This document shows, piece after piece, positions 11,571-21,897 of a stretch of DNA of 64,000 nucleotides. Source of the DNA: Ianthella basta (taxonomy: Eukaryota; Porifera; Demospongiae; Verongiida; Ianthellidae); assembly GCA_964019415.1 (NCBI GenBank), contig OZ025868.1, positions 3,416,643 through 3,480,642 on the forward strand. Direction: 5' to 3'. How positions within the stretch are numbered: position 1 is the first letter of the stretch; each line of letters opens with the position of its first letter. Below the pieces are notes generated by a model. It was not told the DNA's origin and did not search any database. It worked only from the letters and a program-made list of their open reading frames with translations. The position numbers and the translations under genes are program-made.

Positions 11571-11940
11571 CCTAAGTGATTACACGGCCGGAGAATAGGT
11601 AAGTTATTATAGGGAGTTGGCCAGAGGCTAATAGCTAGCTACAGAGACGGTCCGAATCTGACATGGCCATGTCCATACAAAGCGTGCAAACAAAACTCAC
11701 AGATTCCTAACATAAGAGGCCATTGGCACTGTTGTCAGTTGAGTTGATCAGGTGAATTCCACCGAAGCAAGGCACTGCAGTACCAGCCCAGTACCTACCG
11801 CCAAGAGACTGTTACACGATAGCGAACTGCTGTTCACTGGCACCAGCTAGTGGCAGGTGGCGGATCTCTGCTGAAACTGATCGAATGCGGTATCTTGCTC
11901 TGAGGAGTTTCCGCAAGCGTACGTCGTTATATGTATTAGA

Positions 11941-12035
11941 TATACCACGGCGCTGAGGTGTATATGGATTTTAGGCGCACGATGCCCGAGGGCGAGTGCG
12001 TCTAAAATCCATATACACCGAAGCGCCGTGGTATA
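11941..12035. repeat. Hairpin with 40-bp near-perfect arms
   Basis: Left arm 11941-11980 (tataccacggcgct...) and right arm 11996-12035 pair almost completely around a 15-base spacer. It could act as a transposon terminus or form an RNA hairpin. Confidence 0.9.
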
Positions 12036-12190
12036 AGTGATATATACCCCGCCTAGCGCGTCTAGGCTCTTATTCGAAAGGCGGGCTTCTTCCAGGACGG
12101 CAGCTCTGAAGAGCGGCTGTAACGTTTTGTTGAATTCGCAAGTGCTGTGAAGGTTTTGCCTTTTGTTAAGTCGCTGGAGCAACACTCTAA

Positions 12191-12421
12191 GAAGCCAGTG
12201 AAGCGATTGAGGCATCTGCGACGTTCTCGGCCTTTGAGGGTTCTTTGCGCTCACTGCTCGACTTTCTATTCTCCGTGAAACAGTGCGTTCCCACTGCTGC
12301 AGTAATTTTGAATGCCCTTGCGTACGAGTTTGCGCACGAGCTTGCTGTTTCTCGTTTGTACACTGTGCGGGTCGCGTACATGGTTTATCTAGCTCGGTTA
12401 CGAAGCGCTTTACGTTGTTAG
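12191..12421 (+). other. Stop-to-stop frame of 76 codons, possible exon
   Basis: Read from just after a TAA to TAG, the frame encodes EASATFSAFEGSLRSLLDFL, followed by VPTAAVILNALAYEFAHEL and ARLRSALRC. It alternates helix-forming and hydrophobic residues and has no ATG near its start. It lies in the middle of the 0.8-kb insertion. It might be a leftover exon of an autonomous element or of captured host sequence, but chance is not excluded. Confidence 0.2.
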
Positions 12422-13597
12422 CTTGTGTGCATTGATTGCAGCGTGGTGGAGTGATGTATGAGGCTTTTCAATGCTTTGCGGACTCGCCCGAAGCAACGTT
12501 GAAGCTGACTGCAAGTTGCTGCATTTGTGTGTGTGTGCTTTGGTGTGATTTGACACCGTTGTTATCAATAACAATCCTTGTTATCTTTCACACCTTCCAT
12601 ATTTGGGCTGGGATATAACAGGATTTAAGCGCCCCTGTGCATATATATGCTTCTTAGCTCCTGTTATATCCCTGCTGGCTTGTTTACGCGATATATTTTC
12701 GCGCGGTTGCCATGGCAACGGGGTATATAATAACTTATTGCATCATTCACGATGATTCAGCAGGTCACTAATATCGTTACCGCCCCGCGGCGGGCGGGAG
12801 TGGGATGCGGAACACATGGGTCATCCACAATGAGTTAACAATACCAATAGTCCATCCGATCCGACCCCGGTGGGGTAGGGATGGGAATATATCCTCTTGG
12901 GAGTTGTGTGCACACATTATGCTCAGTCACTGTACATGTCAGACCGACTCAGTCAGAAGCAGTTCCGCTTCTCACTGATACGCACTTACGACACTGGATT
13001 TCCTGCAGATCTATGCATAGACCACAAGCCCATGTTTATAGCCATAGAAACACCACCCGTACGTAACAGGGCTATAAAACTGTCAGAAATCCGCTTAGAA
13101 CCATGACCCAAGGCGTAGCTGCAAGCCAGCAATTCGCGCCCTTTGCACTTGAGAATCAGTTGTTCTTTGCCAATTGCAAGCTGCACTGGACTTCATTGAA
13201 GAGCTTGGGTAACACCTGCACCAGACCACAGGAGAACCACGTACCTAGCAAGGTCCCCGGAGACTATCTCACAGCAGGGAGCATTGGTCTTCGGATCTGC
13301 AAGGCTTTCCATCACCATCCAGATTCAGTGGGGGAACATAAATTATACTATCCCCAGGCATGAATCATGGAATACTTCAGTCAGCTATGCATCATATGTA
13401 GCTTGATTGAAATGCCCATACTTGGCCATGGCTCAAGGACAGTGTTAACGATACTATGGCATAGTAGCTATATACTTCACACAGGTGCATGTTGCAAGAC
13501 CCTGAGTTGGCCACTGGTCTTGTTGCCACCTGCTGGCTCACCCCATTCATGGGGTCCACATAGCCAAGTCTTGGCTGTGGTATTAAAAGTAAAAGAA

Positions 13598-13717
13598 CGT
13601 GTGTGTGTGTGTGTGTGTGTGCGTGTGTGTGTGTGTGTGTTTCTATGCTTGTTCGTGTGTATGTTCTTTTGTCTGTGAATATTGTTGTTGCATGTGTCTT
13701 ACAAGTACAAGAACAAC

Positions 13718-13778
<61 letters not shown>
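13598..13778. repeat. Two (GT)n tracts with duplicated flanks
   Basis: GT tracts at 13598-13640 and 13721-13778 are each followed by the same 'ctatgcttgtt..tgtgtatgtt' and 'tttgtctgtgaatattgttgttgcatgtg' sequence, so the tract plus flank is duplicated in tandem. The flank is a variant of the SRPRA intron end. Confidence 0.9.
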
Positions 13779-13969
13779 ATTCTATGCTTGTTCATGTGTA
13801 TGTTCATTTGTCTGTGAATATTGTTGTTGCATGTGCTTGTATACATGCAACTTGCACATGGGGACGACTGTGAAGCACTTTCATGCCCACTTGCAAGTTG
13901 CATATTTTCTGTATCCCGCTCCAACTTGTGCCGATCAATGCCTCTATAGCTAGTTGGCACCTCATAGTC

Positions 13970-14100
13970 TTTATCCTAGTAGCACTAGTAGCATGGGTGG
14001 TACTTTTCCTAATAGCATTGGTGGTTTTCCTAGTAGCACTAGTAGCATGAGTGGTCTTTTTCCTATACTGGTGGTACTTTTCCTAATAGCACTGGTGGAG
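13970..14100. repeat. Imperfect minisatellite (cctagtagcactagtagcat-type)
   Basis: Short units alternating 'cctaatagca', 'ttggtggt' and 'agtagcactagtagcatg'. A related array is at 31385-31570. Confidence 0.8.
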
Positions 14101-14800
14101 TGACCCACAGTGCAGTATACGAGGTACTGCCTGCCACAAATCCCCAACTGCTTCAGCTATTGTTGTCAGTTGAGTTGCTATAGTAATAGTATTGATAGCT
14201 GGGGACGAGGGGAGTTGTTGTCAGTTGAGTTGGTGCCAAAAGTTCAATCCAAAGTAAGACACAGCAGTATCGCCAGTAAACTGTAACACAAACACAATAA
14301 CTTCTGTTCACTTTTACCACCGGAAGATTCTGGATCTCTAGCAGCTGAGACTGGATGTGTTGTTTTGCTCTGCAGGTTTTATTGTAAGCTATATATCAAC
14401 ATTACATCATTCGCAATTATATCATAATTATACTCACACAGCGGCACCTCACTTGCTATAGTAATAGTATTGATAGCTTGGGACGAGGGGACATATGCAT
14501 TACTGGTTGCATTATGCATGAATAATTAAACTTTGATGAAAATCAACAGGAGCTATACACCCTCTTAGGAGTGACATAGGCTGCACAGCAGATACAATTG
14601 TGCAGAGTCCAAGTCAGAATGGCAACTGTAGGCTCTTCAATCAGATACCATTCAAATTCGACCTTCATTACAATATCAAAAACTAGCTTAAACATTTGGT
14701 TCCCAGCACAGTCTGCCGTAATAATGTATAATCTGCTAGTACACGATTACTTGCCTCGCCTTTCGGCTCGGCAATAAATTTAAGGTCAGAACTGGCTACA
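14100..14800. repeat. Partial copy of block R4
   Basis: Matches 31870-32460 and 44160-44810, with an internal short duplication of 'gttgtcagttgagttg' plus 'gctatagtaatagtatt' sequence. No gene is seen. Confidence 0.75.
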
Positions 14801-15004
14801 GGTGGCTGTCTTAGGTTTCACAGTCAATGTAGTACTAAAGTGCATGAGACATATGCATGACTATATAACCTAGTTACTCGTCTGCACATACGTACTTGTA
14901 ATAATAATGCTTTTATGCTAACTGGATCAGCACATGTGATTGAAAGTGTAACTGGGCAGAATCACATGACATGGGCCCTTACTATGGTTTCTGTTGTCGA
15001 CTTC

Positions 15005-15286
15005 ACAAGGTGAGCAACCTTACCTTTTATGGCCATGCTTTGCTTGTGGGTGTGGCATACACTAGTGGCTTGTTATAGAGTCTTGTGGACGGGAAGTTGT
15101 AGCAGATTGCCCCCATCTGATTGAGGCAAGGACAGAAGACTCAAGCTGCTCAATAGCCAAGCAAGGAGGCATCGATCGGTTCCACACTACTTTCTGTGTT
15201 CAAGTGCCCTTCTTACCATCTGGAAGTGTGCTAACTAGTCTTGTCTGTCACTTCACAACAGGCTCAACAGCTAGGTGGAGATAGCT
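15005..15286 (+). promoter_or_regulatory. 5' leader/intron of membrane-protein gene
   Basis: Conserved upstream module of the family. A donor-like 'acaaggtgagc' near 15008 and an acceptor 'cacttcacaacag' ending at 15261 would define a 5' UTR intron of about 250 bp just before the coding exon. The same module precedes 3771, 41177 and 48703. Confidence 0.5.
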
Positions 15287-16543
15287 ATGCCAGTGCCAAC
15301 TTTGCCAGGAACACAATGGCCAGCTCCACGAGTGTTTTTTGCTTTTCTGCAGGAAGGTAGTATAACTACAGCTTTTTCTGTAATTTTCTTTTTGCTTTTT
15401 ATGGGCTCAGTGGCTTTTACCTACCAGCGTAACCAGAAGAGAAGCAATGAAAATAATGGGCTTGAGAGCTCTCAAAGTAATTCTCCTCCAAGGTCAAACT
15501 GCACAAATTGCTTACTGAAATCGCAAACTATTCTTCTTCAGGCAATAATTTTGGGATACAGAAAATCATATGTAACAATGTTTCCTGGCCTCTTTAAGGA
15601 GCACAAGGACCGATACAAGGACAGAAGTAACAATAAAACTATAACAAGAGTATTCATACTGTTTTTGGACAGAAGAGTGGAGAATAATTTCTGGCTTATT
15701 TTAGGCTTCTACTATATAGTTTTGTGTATACTCTTTGCAGCAGTAGTAGTGTTCTGCCGCTACGTCCCAACTGCTGTCAGTGGGGAATGCCTTGAAAGAG
15801 ATGCCAAAAATCGAGATCTTTACTGCTACACAAATTTAACTTATTCATACTTTCATAACTACTTATCGGATTTGTACAGTATGCCTGTGGACTGTGCCAC
15901 ATACAACAGCACTGAGCTGGAAGAAATGGACTTTGTGTGCTATGCGATAACTATAACTGATCTCGGTGTAGCGCTTGCAGCAGCAGGTGCACTTGCTAAA
16001 CTGGCTACAGTGTGCATTACCATCTACATCAGAGTGAGTGCAGCTATTTGCATGTGGAGCCGATGCAATAGAGAGCAATACTGTGGACTAAGTGCCAAGT
16101 GTATCTACATAATCTATCTTGTACTCACTCTTCTTGCACTGCTTGTCTTTGGCATTATATGTTGCAGTGTGCTCCTCACTATTGAATATAGCCAGCGGCC
16201 AACTGCATTAATGAATAATCCATCATACCTTGTATATGCTGCATATGGAATTGTACCCTTTATGCTGCTTGTCCCTCTACTCTTTATCATGTGTTTGCTT
16301 GGTAAGCATTGCAATCAAGAGGAATACATCAGCTATTGCATACATCAATTGCCTGATTGTGAGGATGACCGCGATATACATGTGGAGCCAACAAATGACC
16401 AAGAGGAACCTGTGCAATCTGACCATGAACCTGGGGTAGACAGGCGTAGTTCAACTCCTGATCAAGCAGAGGGAACACAGCTTGTAGCCTACAGTGATAA
16501 CACCACGTCATATTGTACGTTTACAACTGGGTCAATTCAGTAG
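15287..16543 (+). CDS. Predicted five-pass membrane protein, Cys-rich loop (intact paralog)
   Basis: Single-exon frame of 418 codons starting at ATG ([14 protein letters not shown]). An upstream in-frame GTG adds four codons that other paralogs do not support. Hydrophobic segments lie at about 26-46, 135-158, 218-248, 272-297 and 314-339. Between segments 1 and 2 is a basic cytoplasmic-looking region with LFKEHKDRYKDR and TRVFILFLDRRVEN, strongly conserved in all copies. Between 2 and 3 is a loop of about 60 residues with four cysteines (near 168, 180, 203, 218) and two N-glycosylation sequons (NLT, NST). The acidic C-terminal tail is about 80 residues. I do not recognise the family; a receptor, channel-like or adhesion role would be guesswork. 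Paralogs: 41177 (broken) and 48703. Confidence 0.8.
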   Translation: MPVPTLPGTQWPAPRVFFAFLQEGSITTAFSVIFFLLFMGSVAFTYQRNQKRSNENNGLESSQSNSPPRSNCTNCLLKSQTILLQAIILGYRKSYVTMFPGLFKEHKDRYKDRSNNKTITRVFILFLDRRVENNFWLILGFYYIVLCILFAAVVVFCRYVPTAVSGECLERDAKNRDLYCYTNLTYSYFHNYLSDLYSMPVDCATYNSTELEEMDFVCYAITITDLGVALAAAGALAKLATVCITIYIRVSAAICMWSRCNREQYCGLSAKCIYIIYLVLTLLALLVFGIICCSVLLTIEYSQRPTALMNNPSYLVYAAYGIVPFMLLVPLLFIMCLLGKHCNQEEYISYCIHQLPDCEDDRDIHVEPTNDQEEPVQSDHEPGVDRRSSTPDQAEGTQLVAYSDNTTSYCTFTTGSIQ

Positions 16544-16604
16544 AGATGAGCAAACTGTAACATTAATATTACTGCATTCTGCATGCATGTTTAAAGATGA
16601 AATT

Positions 16605-16615
16605 GCACACACACA

Positions 16616-16660
<45 letters not shown>
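16605..16660. repeat. (CA)n microsatellite 3' of membrane gene
   Basis: About 22 CA units, 60 bp past the stop codon. The copies at 42411 and 49776 also carry CA-rich sequence at the same relative place. Confidence 0.95.
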
Positions 16661-16661
<1 letters not shown>

Positions 16662-17460
16662 TGCATGGAAGTATATTCTATATAGGTGCTGACCACATTA
16701 ATGTTTATATAAGTATTTCCCATCTCTTTATAAGTTCATTCATTCAAGTTTGACCATTCTTGTAGTGTCAATTTCTTGTTTGATTTCATGTCACACCTTT
16801 AATATTATAGCCCTCATTTACATTACCCATTTACAATGTCTTATAAGTTGTCCCCTTGCTGTAATGGCACCTGTTGTATTGGTATGTATACTTACATAAT
16901 TCTCTCCAAATATAGGGCAGGAGTATGTGCATATGTGCATGAGGGTGTTCCTAACCCTAATGTATGTGTCTCAATTAGGCATTAATTGTTCATGCACTCA
17001 CTATGCTGTCCTCCCGTATGCATAAACACACTCACACAAGACTCACAGTGTGCACATACTGTATAGTACAATATAAACTTTTCAAAACAACTGACTCAGC
17101 AAGCCAGTGCATCATGACTCAGCTCTATGTAGTTTAGAATTGGGATTCTGCACCCACTAAATTGTTGTAATGAAAGCCCACTCTTCACACAGCACCAGCA
17201 GCTCAGCAGTCATGCTCCACTGGATCCAGATGTACCCCCTGTAGTACAGTAGATGGGTCTTCTACCACAACAGACACATGATTCCCCACCCAGTACATGC
17301 AGCAGGCATCACAACAGAGCACACTCCTAAGGACCCTGCATTCATAATTAATGCCACTGCTGTAGAAATGCACAGATTATGAAGACTGTATTGCTGAAGA
17401 TGCACCTTCCATGGCGCTTGATCATCTGCTTTGACATGATTGACCTGTACCACCGTGGTG
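16661..17460. repeat. 3' flank of membrane-gene unit
   Basis: The order 'gctgaccacatta', 'tgtcttataagttgtcc', 'ttgctgtaatggcacc', 'ctcagcagtcatgctcca' and 'gatgggtcttctaccac' is repeated at 42580-43195 and 50120-50920. The last third is also seen at 18040-18420. No gene is supported. Confidence 0.8.
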
Positions 17461-17469
17461 TGTTTGTTG

Positions 17470-17512
17470 TGTGTGTGTGTGCGCGCACGTGTGTGTGTGT
17501 GTGTGTGTGTGC

Positions 17513-17564
<52 letters not shown>

Positions 17565-17570
17565 ATGTGT
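17470..17570. repeat. (GT)n with GCGCGCAC interruptions
   Basis: About 45 GT units broken twice by an identical 'gtgcgcgcacgtgtg' block. Confidence 0.95.
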
Positions 17571-17664
17571 GTGTTTCTATATGTGCCTGTTCGTGTGTAT
17601 GTGCATTTGTCTGTGAATATCGCTGTTGCATATGTTTGTACAGTTAACATTAGAACCCATTACA

Positions 17665-17685
17665 GGTAGGAGCTGCCATATCAAT
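17665..17685 (+). pseudogene. SRPRA: Truncated SRPRA-exon start
   Basis: The acceptor-like 'cattacag' and 'gtaggagctgccatatcaat' match the first 20 bases of the SRPRA terminal exon copies. The match stops abruptly where an Unc13-type exon fragment begins in the opposite orientation. Confidence 0.55.
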
Positions 17686-17775
17686 GAGTTGCAAGCTGCA
17701 ATGATGGTTAAATTCATGGCCTTCCTGGAGAGAAGTGTGGAGAGATGGTGCATGTGATTGCTGGAAGGGGGTGGC
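17686..17775 (-). pseudogene. Fragment of the last intron/exon of the Unc13-like gene
   Basis: On the minus strand the acceptor 'cttctctccag' (AG at 17725-17726) is followed by codons for KAMNLTIIAACNS, matching KTMTLTIVAPCDS of the last exon at 53724-53910. The intron side also matches (ggtggctcac, tgctggaa, acatg). The rest of the exon is absent. It joins head-on to the truncated SRPRA sequence on its left. Confidence 0.65.
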
Positions 17776-17949
17776 TCACACACGCACACACAGTCACATG
17801 AGCACATGCACGCACGTACACACCCACATGTGCACATGCACACCCACCCACCCACATGCATGTATGTATACCCACACCTTCAATGACACACTGTGACACA
17901 GCACAGCATGGACTACCAACACTAGTAAACACCAATGTTCCCCAGGTGC

Positions 17950-17970
17950 TACCCCCCCCCCCCCCCCCCC
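17950..17970. repeat. Poly-C tract
   Basis: A run of about 21 C. Confidence 0.95.
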
Positions 17971-18454
17971 CAGTATATCCACCAGCTGAACAGAATACAG
18001 AGCCATGCATACACACTCACACAAAACACAATACAAAACAATACTTCAAAACAGCTGACTCAGCAAACCAACACATCATACTCATGCAGCTCTTTGTCAA
18101 TTAGAACATGAAAGCTCACTACTATAATGTTGCACAGCAACAATATTGCAGTCATGCTCTACTGGAACAAGATGCCCCCTCTCCCCCCCCTTCTTGTAGT
18201 AGATGGTGCTTTCTGCCATAGCATGCATGCCCATAGTTCCCTACTCAGTACATGCCATAGAAATCACAACAAGGTATGGACTCTGCATTCATTATTAGCC
18301 ACAGCTGGGGATGTGCTCAAGTGGAGTATGAAGGCTGCACTTTGCTGACAATGCATCTTCCATGAGGCTCGATCATCTGTGCATGCTTTGACAAGATTTG
18401 ACCTATACCACCTACTGACCGCAGTGTGTGTGTGTGTGCGTGTGTCTCCAGGGA

Positions 18455-19361
18455 TGCAGTGTTAGGTTTGTTGCTACTAGACTGTTACAGCAAGAAGGTG
18501 ACACTTCTGGCAGGGCTTTCCTACCTGCTTCTGTGGTGAACAGCATCATGGTTACTCATGGATGTATCTCAAAGATGAAACTCAAGGGGCTATTCACCAG
18601 CAGCGTATCAGAAAGTGATGAATCTAATTGGCTGCAACATCTCCAATCTCTCCAAGTCCAAGGAGAATGCTTCAGGCTGGAAGTGGATACATTTGACATT
18701 TGGTCCACTGCAGTCAATTCTGTCCCTGATGCCATTATGAAGTTCTCCTTAAATGCACTTCTAGATACTTTGCCTCATAGACATAATCTGTCCAAATGGG
18801 GTAAGTCACAGACGTCAGCATGCCCTTTGTGCTCTGAAAATCAATTGCTGATTCATGTCCTTAACAGTTGCAGTGTTGCCCTTCAGCAGAGGCGTTTTGA
18901 TCAACGACACGACGCAGTGTTGAAGATCATAGCTGACTTCATTCGTTCACACATGCCCCACGGCTTTTGCGTTACAGCTGATCTACCTTCTGAGGAATAC
19001 ATCAGACCTCAGTTTCTGGTATCAGACCTTCGACCTGACATCATCATGTGGTCTACAGCATCTCACAAAGCCTATTTACTTGAGCTGACAGTTTGACACT
19101 AACTTCTCAGCAGCAGCTGAGCAAAAGACCACCGAGTACTTTGAGCTAGTGGACGTAATCACATCCACTACACCCTACAAGTGCAGTCTGTACACACTGC
19201 AAGTTGGCTCACGGCAGATCATTGATCAGGATAGCTTCAACCCCATTCGATCAGTTCTACAGTGCAAACGCAAAGATTTCAACAGCCTCCTACTATTGCT
19301 ATCTATAACTGCCATGACAGAGTCTTTCAAGGTCTGGTCAAGACGCAACAGCTGTGACTAG
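18455..19361 (+). mobile_element. LINE 3' end with zinc finger and restriction-like endonuclease motif, decayed
   Basis: After a short (GT)n the coding sequence opens without a start (GCSVRFVATRLLQQEGDTSG), so the element is 5'-truncated. A CPLC...HVLNSC zinc-knuckle is followed by QRRFDQRHDAVL and then DLRPDIIMW...YLLELTV, the C-terminal CCHC plus PD-(D/E)XK arrangement of non-LTR elements with a restriction-like endonuclease. A frameshift at TGA (about 19096) breaks the frame. The next frame continues FDTNFSAAAEQKTTEYFEL to a stop at 19361. The family assignment is inferred from motif order; the reverse-transcriptase domain itself is not present. Confidence 0.6.
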
Positions 19362-19543
19362 TTTAGTTCCGTAGCTGACTATCGTTTTCTGTAGTTCCTT
19401 ATGCACTCTGAGTCCACACATGCATAAATCTTTGAGTCAGTTTTCCCATGTGCCATGGCATCGACAACTACTGTATGTAGACATGTCTGACTATGTGATT
19501 CCTTTGGTTTTTGTACTCTTGTTGAGTAATAATCAAAATGCAA

Positions 19544-19544
<1 letters not shown>

Positions 19545-19584
<40 letters not shown>

Positions 19585-19610
19585 GTGTGTGTGTGTGTGT
19601 TGTGTGTGTG
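19545..19610. repeat. (GT)n upstream of truncated SRPRA copy
   Basis: GT tract with two TTG breaks, followed at 19617-19708 by the SRPRA intron end. Confidence 0.95.
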
Positions 19611-19708
19611 TGCACATGTATGTGCATTTGTCTGTGATTGTGACTGCTTCATGTGTGTGTACATATGTGTCTACCTATGTCTGTACATGTGTGAACCCAT
19701 ACATACAG

Positions 19709-19724
19709 GTGGGAGATGCCATAT
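19709..19724 (+). pseudogene. SRPRA: SRPRA exon remnant (first 16 bases)
   Basis: The acceptor 'catacatacag' and 'gtgggagatgccatat' correspond to the exon start at 4239. Similarity then stops. The location before coiled-coil paralog 2 mirrors the order in unit A. Confidence 0.45.
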
Positions 19725-20320
19725 ATTGGCGCATAAAAGGACTCCCTGGTAACCTAGCCACTTGCTTGAAGTGTAATAATGACTATAAGCTAGTAAAAAT
19801 AACGCTTGAATGAGAACTCTGATGATAACTGTTCTACGGGGCAGCCATCTTAATATGACGTTTGCATATTATTTCAATTTCTTCAACCATTCGTTTGTTA
19901 AGCGCATATCCTTTATATATTAGGCGCATATTTTCTGCCTGCCAGAGCTGTAAGTGCATGCGCTTAACAACGAATCATTACGGTATTGCAAAGAAGTTCA
20001 TAATACATGTACACAGTCAATGTTCTACTTAGTCCTTAAGCTAAAGACATGCAATCAAACAGATAACCATAGTGTCTGTTAATGCAGTGATTAAATTACA
20101 TGTACATACTAACATAACTGATATACAGATGTTACAGGCATGCAATAAAAACAACCATAATATAAAGTTTTACAATCATTTGTAGACACGTACAGCTTTC
20201 TAAAATTCTCCTTAATCTATTTGCTAGCTATGTATATGTAAGGTTAGACGTTTCAGCCTTATCACTGCTCTATGTGGTCCCAGCCTCTGGGGGTTCATTG
20301 TCAGCCTGATTTCTCATGAA

Positions 20321-21205
20321 CTATTTCCATGGCCACAGACGACTAAACAGAGTAGCCTTTTTGCCTTTCTGATCAGTCCTTTGGTTGTTAGGATGACTAT
20401 TGTGGTCATTCGAGGGTCCGATTGCATGAAGTTTTTCTTCCATCAGCTGCAGCTGCCCCCTCATCTGCCGAAATGCATGTTCAACATCATCAACTCTCTC
20501 ATTTACACCCCTGGTTCCATTTTCAGCTTGATCCCGCACGTTTGCAACCTCCTTTGCAACACTGTCAACTTGCGCATTGATCTGCCTATGAATACTTTCA
20601 ACTTGTTTCTCCACCCTCACATTCCGTTTCTTCACCTCCGTCATGTCATGTGCAGAAGTGGCAGCCCCTCTTTTCAGACTCTCAACATCACCCTCAACAC
20701 GGTCAAATCGCTTTTTCACCGCACCCTCAAGTGTGCCAACCTCTGTCTTCACATTCCCAACTTCAGCCTCAACACTGTCAACTTGCGCATTGATCTGCCT
20801 ACGATTATCTTCAACTTGTGTCTCCACCCTCACATTCCGTTTCTTCACCTCCGTCATGTCATGTGCAGAAGTGGCAGCCCCTCTCTTCAGACTCTCAACA
20901 TCACCCTCAACACGGTCAAATCGCTTTTTCACCGCACCCTCAAGTGTGCTGACCTCTGTCCTCACATTCCCAACATCACCCTCAACACGGCTAATGTAAC
21001 TTAAATTACTAACACCCCTTGCCCTCATCTCATCCATTTCCCTCTCAACATGGCCACACCATGTCTGCAATGCTTCAACATCATTGCCAACTCTGCCCAC
21101 ATGATCACCAACATGGTCTACTTCTTCAGTAGAAGCCAGTGGCCCTCCAGCACCTTTCAATGTATTCCTGAAACTGGATTGTGCACAAGGAGAGGAGAAG
21201 ACCAA
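20321..21205 (-). CDS. Coiled-coil repeat protein, paralog 2 (divergent)
   Basis: Open frame of 294 codons related end to end to the paralogs at 5718 and 28611: the ends GPLASTEEVDHVGDHVGRVG and TDQKGKKATLF are shared. The 25-residue array is reduced to one or two units. Instead there is a 71-residue duplication (TLEGAVKKRFDRVEGDVESL... up to AEVGNVKTEVG) present twice. It is predicted to be an almost wholly helical, charged, soluble coiled coil, ending FSRLWPWK. The frame begins at TTG behind a conserved pyrimidine tract and 'gtttcag', so I favour an acceptor near 21173. Function unknown. Confidence 0.55.
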   Translation of the reverse strand: MVFSSPCAQSSFRNTLKGAGGPLASTEEVDHVGDHVGRVGNDVEALQTWCGHVEREMDEMRARGVSNLSYISRVEGDVGNVRTEVSTLEGAVKKRFDRVEGDVESLKRGAATSAHDMTEVKKRNVRVETQVEDNRRQINAQVDSVEAEVGNVKTEVGTLEGAVKKRFDRVEGDVESLKRGAATSAHDMTEVKKRNVRVEKQVESIHRQINAQVDSVAKEVANVRDQAENGTRGVNERVDDVEHAFRQMRGQLQLMEEKLHAIGPSNDHNSHPNNQRTDQKGKKATLFSRLWPWK

Positions 21206-21309
21206 ACACTGGCCATTTCCTTATACATCAGAGTACATCCATAAGTTTGTGTGTATGGTCAAACTACTGTTTATAGCATGTGTTGGACTGGCACCATTTC
21301 TATTATACT

Positions 21310-21370
21310 TAGCTAAGCACAGTTGACTTTCAATCCTGAGGTGCAGGGTTCAATTCCTACTGCAACTACC
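21310..21370 (+). repeat. tRNA-like (SINE-type) sequence 1
   Basis: 'tagctaagcacagttgact' followed by 'gcagggttcaattcctac' resembles the A and B boxes of a tRNA-derived promoter. The T-arm stem is not well paired, so a functional tRNA is unlikely. A relative lies at 21898-21965. Confidence 0.35.
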
Positions 21371-21897
21371 TGTTTTAATTACCCTATGCGCAGTATGTAC
21401 AGCAGGGTTAAGCGTTCGGTCACGTCTGTATATATACATTGATACATTGCAAGTTACAAAATACTATGGTTGAAGCCATATAACTGATTTGGGCCATGGG
21501 CATGATTGTGCAATTCAACCCAAGCTTGATCAGATATATACAGGGAAAATCTAAATACTGACTTTATGTCTGGGCAACAGTGATGGCCTGGTGGAAAAGT
21601 GCATGCTTGGTGGGATATTAAAGCTAACAAATGTCTCTTTACAAGTATAAACATGTTTTAATTAGGCCTTTGTTCTTGTGTGAGGTGCACTGTGCATATA
21701 TATTGATTCATGGTAAAGTTTAGTATTCAAAACAAAGAACCCCCATGCAGTCACGAACTGTGAAGGGCATGAGCAGGTGGTCCATCTGACCCATGTCATG
21801 TGCATGATTGCACAATTCACCTCAAGCTGGCTGAGATATAGGGGGCAGTCTAATTACAGCATCAATCAGCAACAATTAGCAGTAAGCCTCACCTATG

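Larger units (their letters stand above)
11925..12730. mobile_element. Insertion of about 0.8 kb in block R3, with hairpins near both ends
   Basis: In the uninterrupted copy at about 30920 the sequence runs 'gcaagcgtacgtataacaac'. Here the same flanks are separated by about 805 bp. The insert carries a 40-bp-arm hairpin near its left end (11941-11980/11996-12035) and a 14-bp-arm hairpin near its right (12610-12623/12659-12672). Its outer ends share only a short inverted tatacc, with TA-rich flanks, so target duplication is unclear. The GC-richer middle contains a 76-codon open frame without ATG. Confidence 0.65.
11380..13110. repeat. Block R3 copy with an internal insertion
   Basis: Begins near 'agcatttaaaagggttta' and ends near 'ctgtcagaaatccgctt'. 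The same order of segments is found at 25345-26735 and 30335-31340. The copy is split by an insertion at about 11925-12730 that is absent from the other two. Confidence 0.75.

Noticed and set aside
11847-12254. 135-codon minus ORF across the R3/insertion border
   Set aside because: It spans the junction between a repeat block and the 0.8-kb insertion and is not kept in other R3 copies.
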